From CAILZL01 sp963791615 (GTDB lineage: Bacteria; Pseudomonadota; Gammaproteobacteria; Steroidobacterales; Steroidobacteraceae): a stretch of DNA of 64,000 nt. The notes beneath the pieces are model-generated. The model saw only the letters and a program-made list of their open reading frames with translations. It had not been told where the DNA came from and did no database searches. Location: positions 248,001 through 312,000 of the forward strand of contig CAWBTE010000005.1 of assembly GCA_963791615.1 (NCBI GenBank), written 5' to 3'. The position numbers were made by a program, and so were the translations under genes. Shown here piece by piece: positions 62,176 through 64,000 of the stretch (within the stretch, counting starts at the first letter, position 1; each line of letters starts with the position of its first letter).

Positions 62176-64000
62176 GCAAGCTGCAACAAGCACAAAGCGA
62201 TGCCGCCATCCGTGACGTAATGGAACAGGTGCTGGGCACCCAATCGCTGGTCTCACGCCGCAGTTTTTTGAAACTGGTCGGAGTGAGTGGCGGCGGACTG
62301 GCGCTGGCGTTTTATTTTGGTGACGAACCGGCTCAGGCGCAAAGCAGCGGTGGCAAGTTCGCACCCAATGCCTATGTGGTCATCAATCCCGACAACACTG
62401 TATTGCTGTATGCCAAGAACCCGGAGATTGGTCAGGGCATCAAGACTGCGTTTGCGCTGATCATTGCCGAAGAGCTGGATGCAGACTGGAGCAGCGTGCG
62501 GGTTGAGCAGGCGCCAGTAAATCAGGCGCTGTATGGCAATCAGGGCGCGGGCGGCTCCACCTCCATTCCCAGCAACTGGGATGTGTTGCGTCAGGCCGGC
62601 GCGGTTGCGCGCGCCATGCTGGTCAGCGCGGCGGCGCGTGAATGGAATGTAACTGAATCAACCTGCCGCACTGAACAAAGCAAGGTGCTGTGCAGCGATG
62701 GCCGCTTTTTGAGTTACGGCGCACTGGCAGAAAAAGCGATCAGCCTGCCCGTGCCGGATGTCAAGTCGGTCAAGCTCAAGGAACGTTCGCAGTATCAGTT
62801 GCTCGGCAAGCGCTTTACCGGTGTAGATAATCACAAGGTGGTGACTGGCCAACCCTTGTTCGGCATCGACACTGTCCTGCCCGGCATGCTGTACGCCGTA
62901 TATGAAAAATGCCCGGCGTTTGGTGGCAAGGTGCAGTCCGCAAACCTCGATGCCATCAAGCAATTGCCGGGTGTGAAGGATGCCTTTGTCGTCGAAGGTA
63001 ATGGCCTGGCCACCGAAGTGATGCCGGGCGTGGCCATCATTGCCACTTCGACCTGGGCCGCGATCAGCGCCCGCAAACAACTCAAGGTGGTCTGGGATGA
63101 AAGCAATGCGTCCAAAGACAACTGGAACGAGTTCGTCAAACAGGCGCAGGCGCTGAGCAAACAATCCGGCAAGGAAACCCTGTTCAACAACGGTAATGTC
63201 GAGCAGGCCTTTGCCAGTTCCAGAAATCAGGTCGAGGCGTTCTACACCTATCCCTACCTGTCGCACGCGACGCTGGAGCCGCAGAACTGCACCGCCTGGT
63301 ATCACGATGGGATCATCGAGCTGTGGTCGCCGACACAACAGGCCACGCGCAGCGTGAGCATGATCGCCAAGCTGTCAGGCTTGCCCGCTGATCGCGTCAC
63401 TGTGCATCAGACCCGTGCCGGTGGCGGCTTTGGTCGTCGCCTGATGAATGATTATGCCTGCGAGGCCACGGTGATCGCCAAGCGGGTCAACGCGCCGGTC
63501 AAGCTGACCTGGACGCGCGAAGACGACATGGCCCACGATCTGTATCGCGTGGCTGGCTTTCACTCGTTCAAAGGCGCAGTCGATGCCCAGGGCAAGTTGT
63601 CGGCCTGGCAGGATCACTTCATCAGCTTCACCGCCGATGGCAAAACACCCACCTCGGGTGGCAATCTGGAAGTCGAGGAGTTTCCCAGCCCGTTATTGCC
63701 CAATGTGCGTCTGACCCAGACCCTGCTGCAGTCCGGCACGCCCACCGGTCCCTGGCGCGCGCCGCGCTCCAATGGCATTGCCTTTGCGATTCAAGGCTTC
63801 ATGCATGAACTGGCCGTGGCGGCAAAACGCGATCATGTGGAATTCCTGCTGGAAGTCATGGGCGAACCACGCTGGCTGACCCCCGGCGCCATTCGTTCGC
63901 TCAACACCGGTCGCGCTGCGGCGGTCATCAAGCTGGCTGCGGAGAAAGCCGGCTGGGGCAGATCCTTGCCCAAGGGAAGGGGACTGGGACTGGCTTTCCA
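62172..64000 (+). CDS. iorB: isoquinoline 1-oxidoreductase-like large subunit (molybdopterin), partial
   Basis: The gene runs off the window. From ATG 62172 it encodes MSKLQQAQSDAAIRDVMEQV, then a twin-arginine signal VSRRSFLKLVGVSGGGLALA (about residues 34-53), consistent with export of the folded molybdoenzyme complex. Then come NPEIGQGIKTAFALIIAEEL, ALYGNQGAGGSTSIPSNWDV, AGGGFGRRLMNDYACEATVI and TGPWRAPRSNGIAFAIQGFM, the Mo-cofactor-binding motifs of the IorB family. About 610 residues are present of roughly 730. No internal stop or frameshift is seen up to 64000. Confidence 0.93.
   Translation, partial: MSKLQQAQSDAAIRDVMEQVLGTQSLVSRRSFLKLVGVSGGGLALAFYFGDEPAQAQSSGGKFAPNAYVVINPDNTVLLYAKNPEIGQGIKTAFALIIAEELDADWSSVRVEQAPVNQALYGNQGAGGSTSIPSNWDVLRQAGAVARAMLVSAAAREWNVTESTCRTEQSKVLCSDGRFLSYGALAEKAISLPVPDVKSVKLKERSQYQLLGKRFTGVDNHKVVTGQPLFGIDTVLPGMLYAVYEKCPAFGGKVQSANLDAIKQLPGVKDAFVVEGNGLATEVMPGVAIIATSTWAAISARKQLKVVWDESNASKDNWNEFVKQAQALSKQSGKETLFNNGNVEQAFASSRNQVEAFYTYPYLSHATLEPQNCTAWYHDGIIELWSPTQQATRSVSMIAKLSGLPADRVTVHQTRAGGGFGRRLMNDYACEATVIAKRVNAPVKLTWTREDDMAHDLYRVAGFHSFKGAVDAQGKLSAWQDHFISFTADGKTPTSGGNLEVEEFPSPLLPNVRLTQTLLQSGTPTGPWRAPRSNGIAFAIQGFMHELAVAAKRDHVEFLLEVMGEPRWLTPGAIRSLNTGRAAAVIKLAAEKAGWGRSLPKGRGLGLAF

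Noticed and set aside
62658..63338. 226-codon open frame on the minus strand
   Set aside because: It is antisense to iorB, whose motifs are continuous on the plus strand here.
1..64000. CRISPR array, rRNA operon or complete insertion sequence
   Set aside because: No regularly spaced direct repeats, no rRNA-like segment and no transposase frame were seen on either strand.

Overview
The window reads as chromosomal DNA of a moderately GC-rich gammaproteobacterium. The core genes point that way: rdgC, prlC, a yheS-type ABC-F gene, acnB, yciH, an rluF-like gene, glgP, an rsmC-like gene and dacB. TonB receptor, Tat-exported and secreted hydrolase genes suggest a free-living heterotroph, perhaps of the Nevskiales/Steroidobacterales type. 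That placement is inference. No rRNA, CRISPR array, intact prophage or insertion sequence was seen; there is one tRNA gene, tRNA-Phe(GAA).

Layout. 0-5.5 kb, minus strand: a degenerate esterase, a ceramidase-like hydrolase, a TauE/SafE exporter, a metallo-beta-lactamase-fold hydrolase and a HupE/UreJ protein carrying a leftover glyoxalase I N-terminus. 5.5-18.2 kb is mostly housekeeping: rdgC, CBS protein, nitroreductase, yheS-like ABC-F, GGDEF/EAL protein, M15 peptidase, HD protein, prlC, gamma-carbonic anhydrase, tRNA-Phe. 18.2-23.7 kb looks accessory: a Tat-exported protein of unknown function, a tannase/feruloyl esterase, a 280-bp nested-palindrome element and a CapA-like phosphoesterase. 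24.2-29.8 kb: acnB, a lipoprotein, higBA, an interrupted phosphoesterase and a MOSC protein. 30.1-36 kb: a DUF1800/DUF1501 pair, a small ion channel, a lipocalin and two DUF proteins. 36-40.6 kb is one large lhr helicase gene carrying palindromic insertions. 40.7-49.4 kb: TonB receptor, nitronate monooxygenase, M13 peptidase, a MITE-like palindrome, a 24-residue membrane peptide and an OPT transporter. 49.4-55.6 kb: yciH, rluF-like, lipoprotein, glgP, rsmC-like and rsuA-like genes, a translation/rRNA-modification and glycogen group. 55.5-57.9 kb is a toxin-antitoxin patch. 58-64 kb: dacB, a DUF502 protein, a glycosyltransferase and an iorA-iorB molybdenum hydroxylase pair that runs off the end.

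Two patterns cut across the window. First, at least nine genes, several of them normally conserved housekeeping genes, are broken by about 19 single-base frameshifts, and two more carry one in-frame stop. The density looks more like consensus-sequence error than mass pseudogenisation. Spans below give the whole inferred gene across the breaks. Second, several families of short palindromic repeats are scattered through spacers, and at least three have landed inside the lhr reading frame and are read through as protein.
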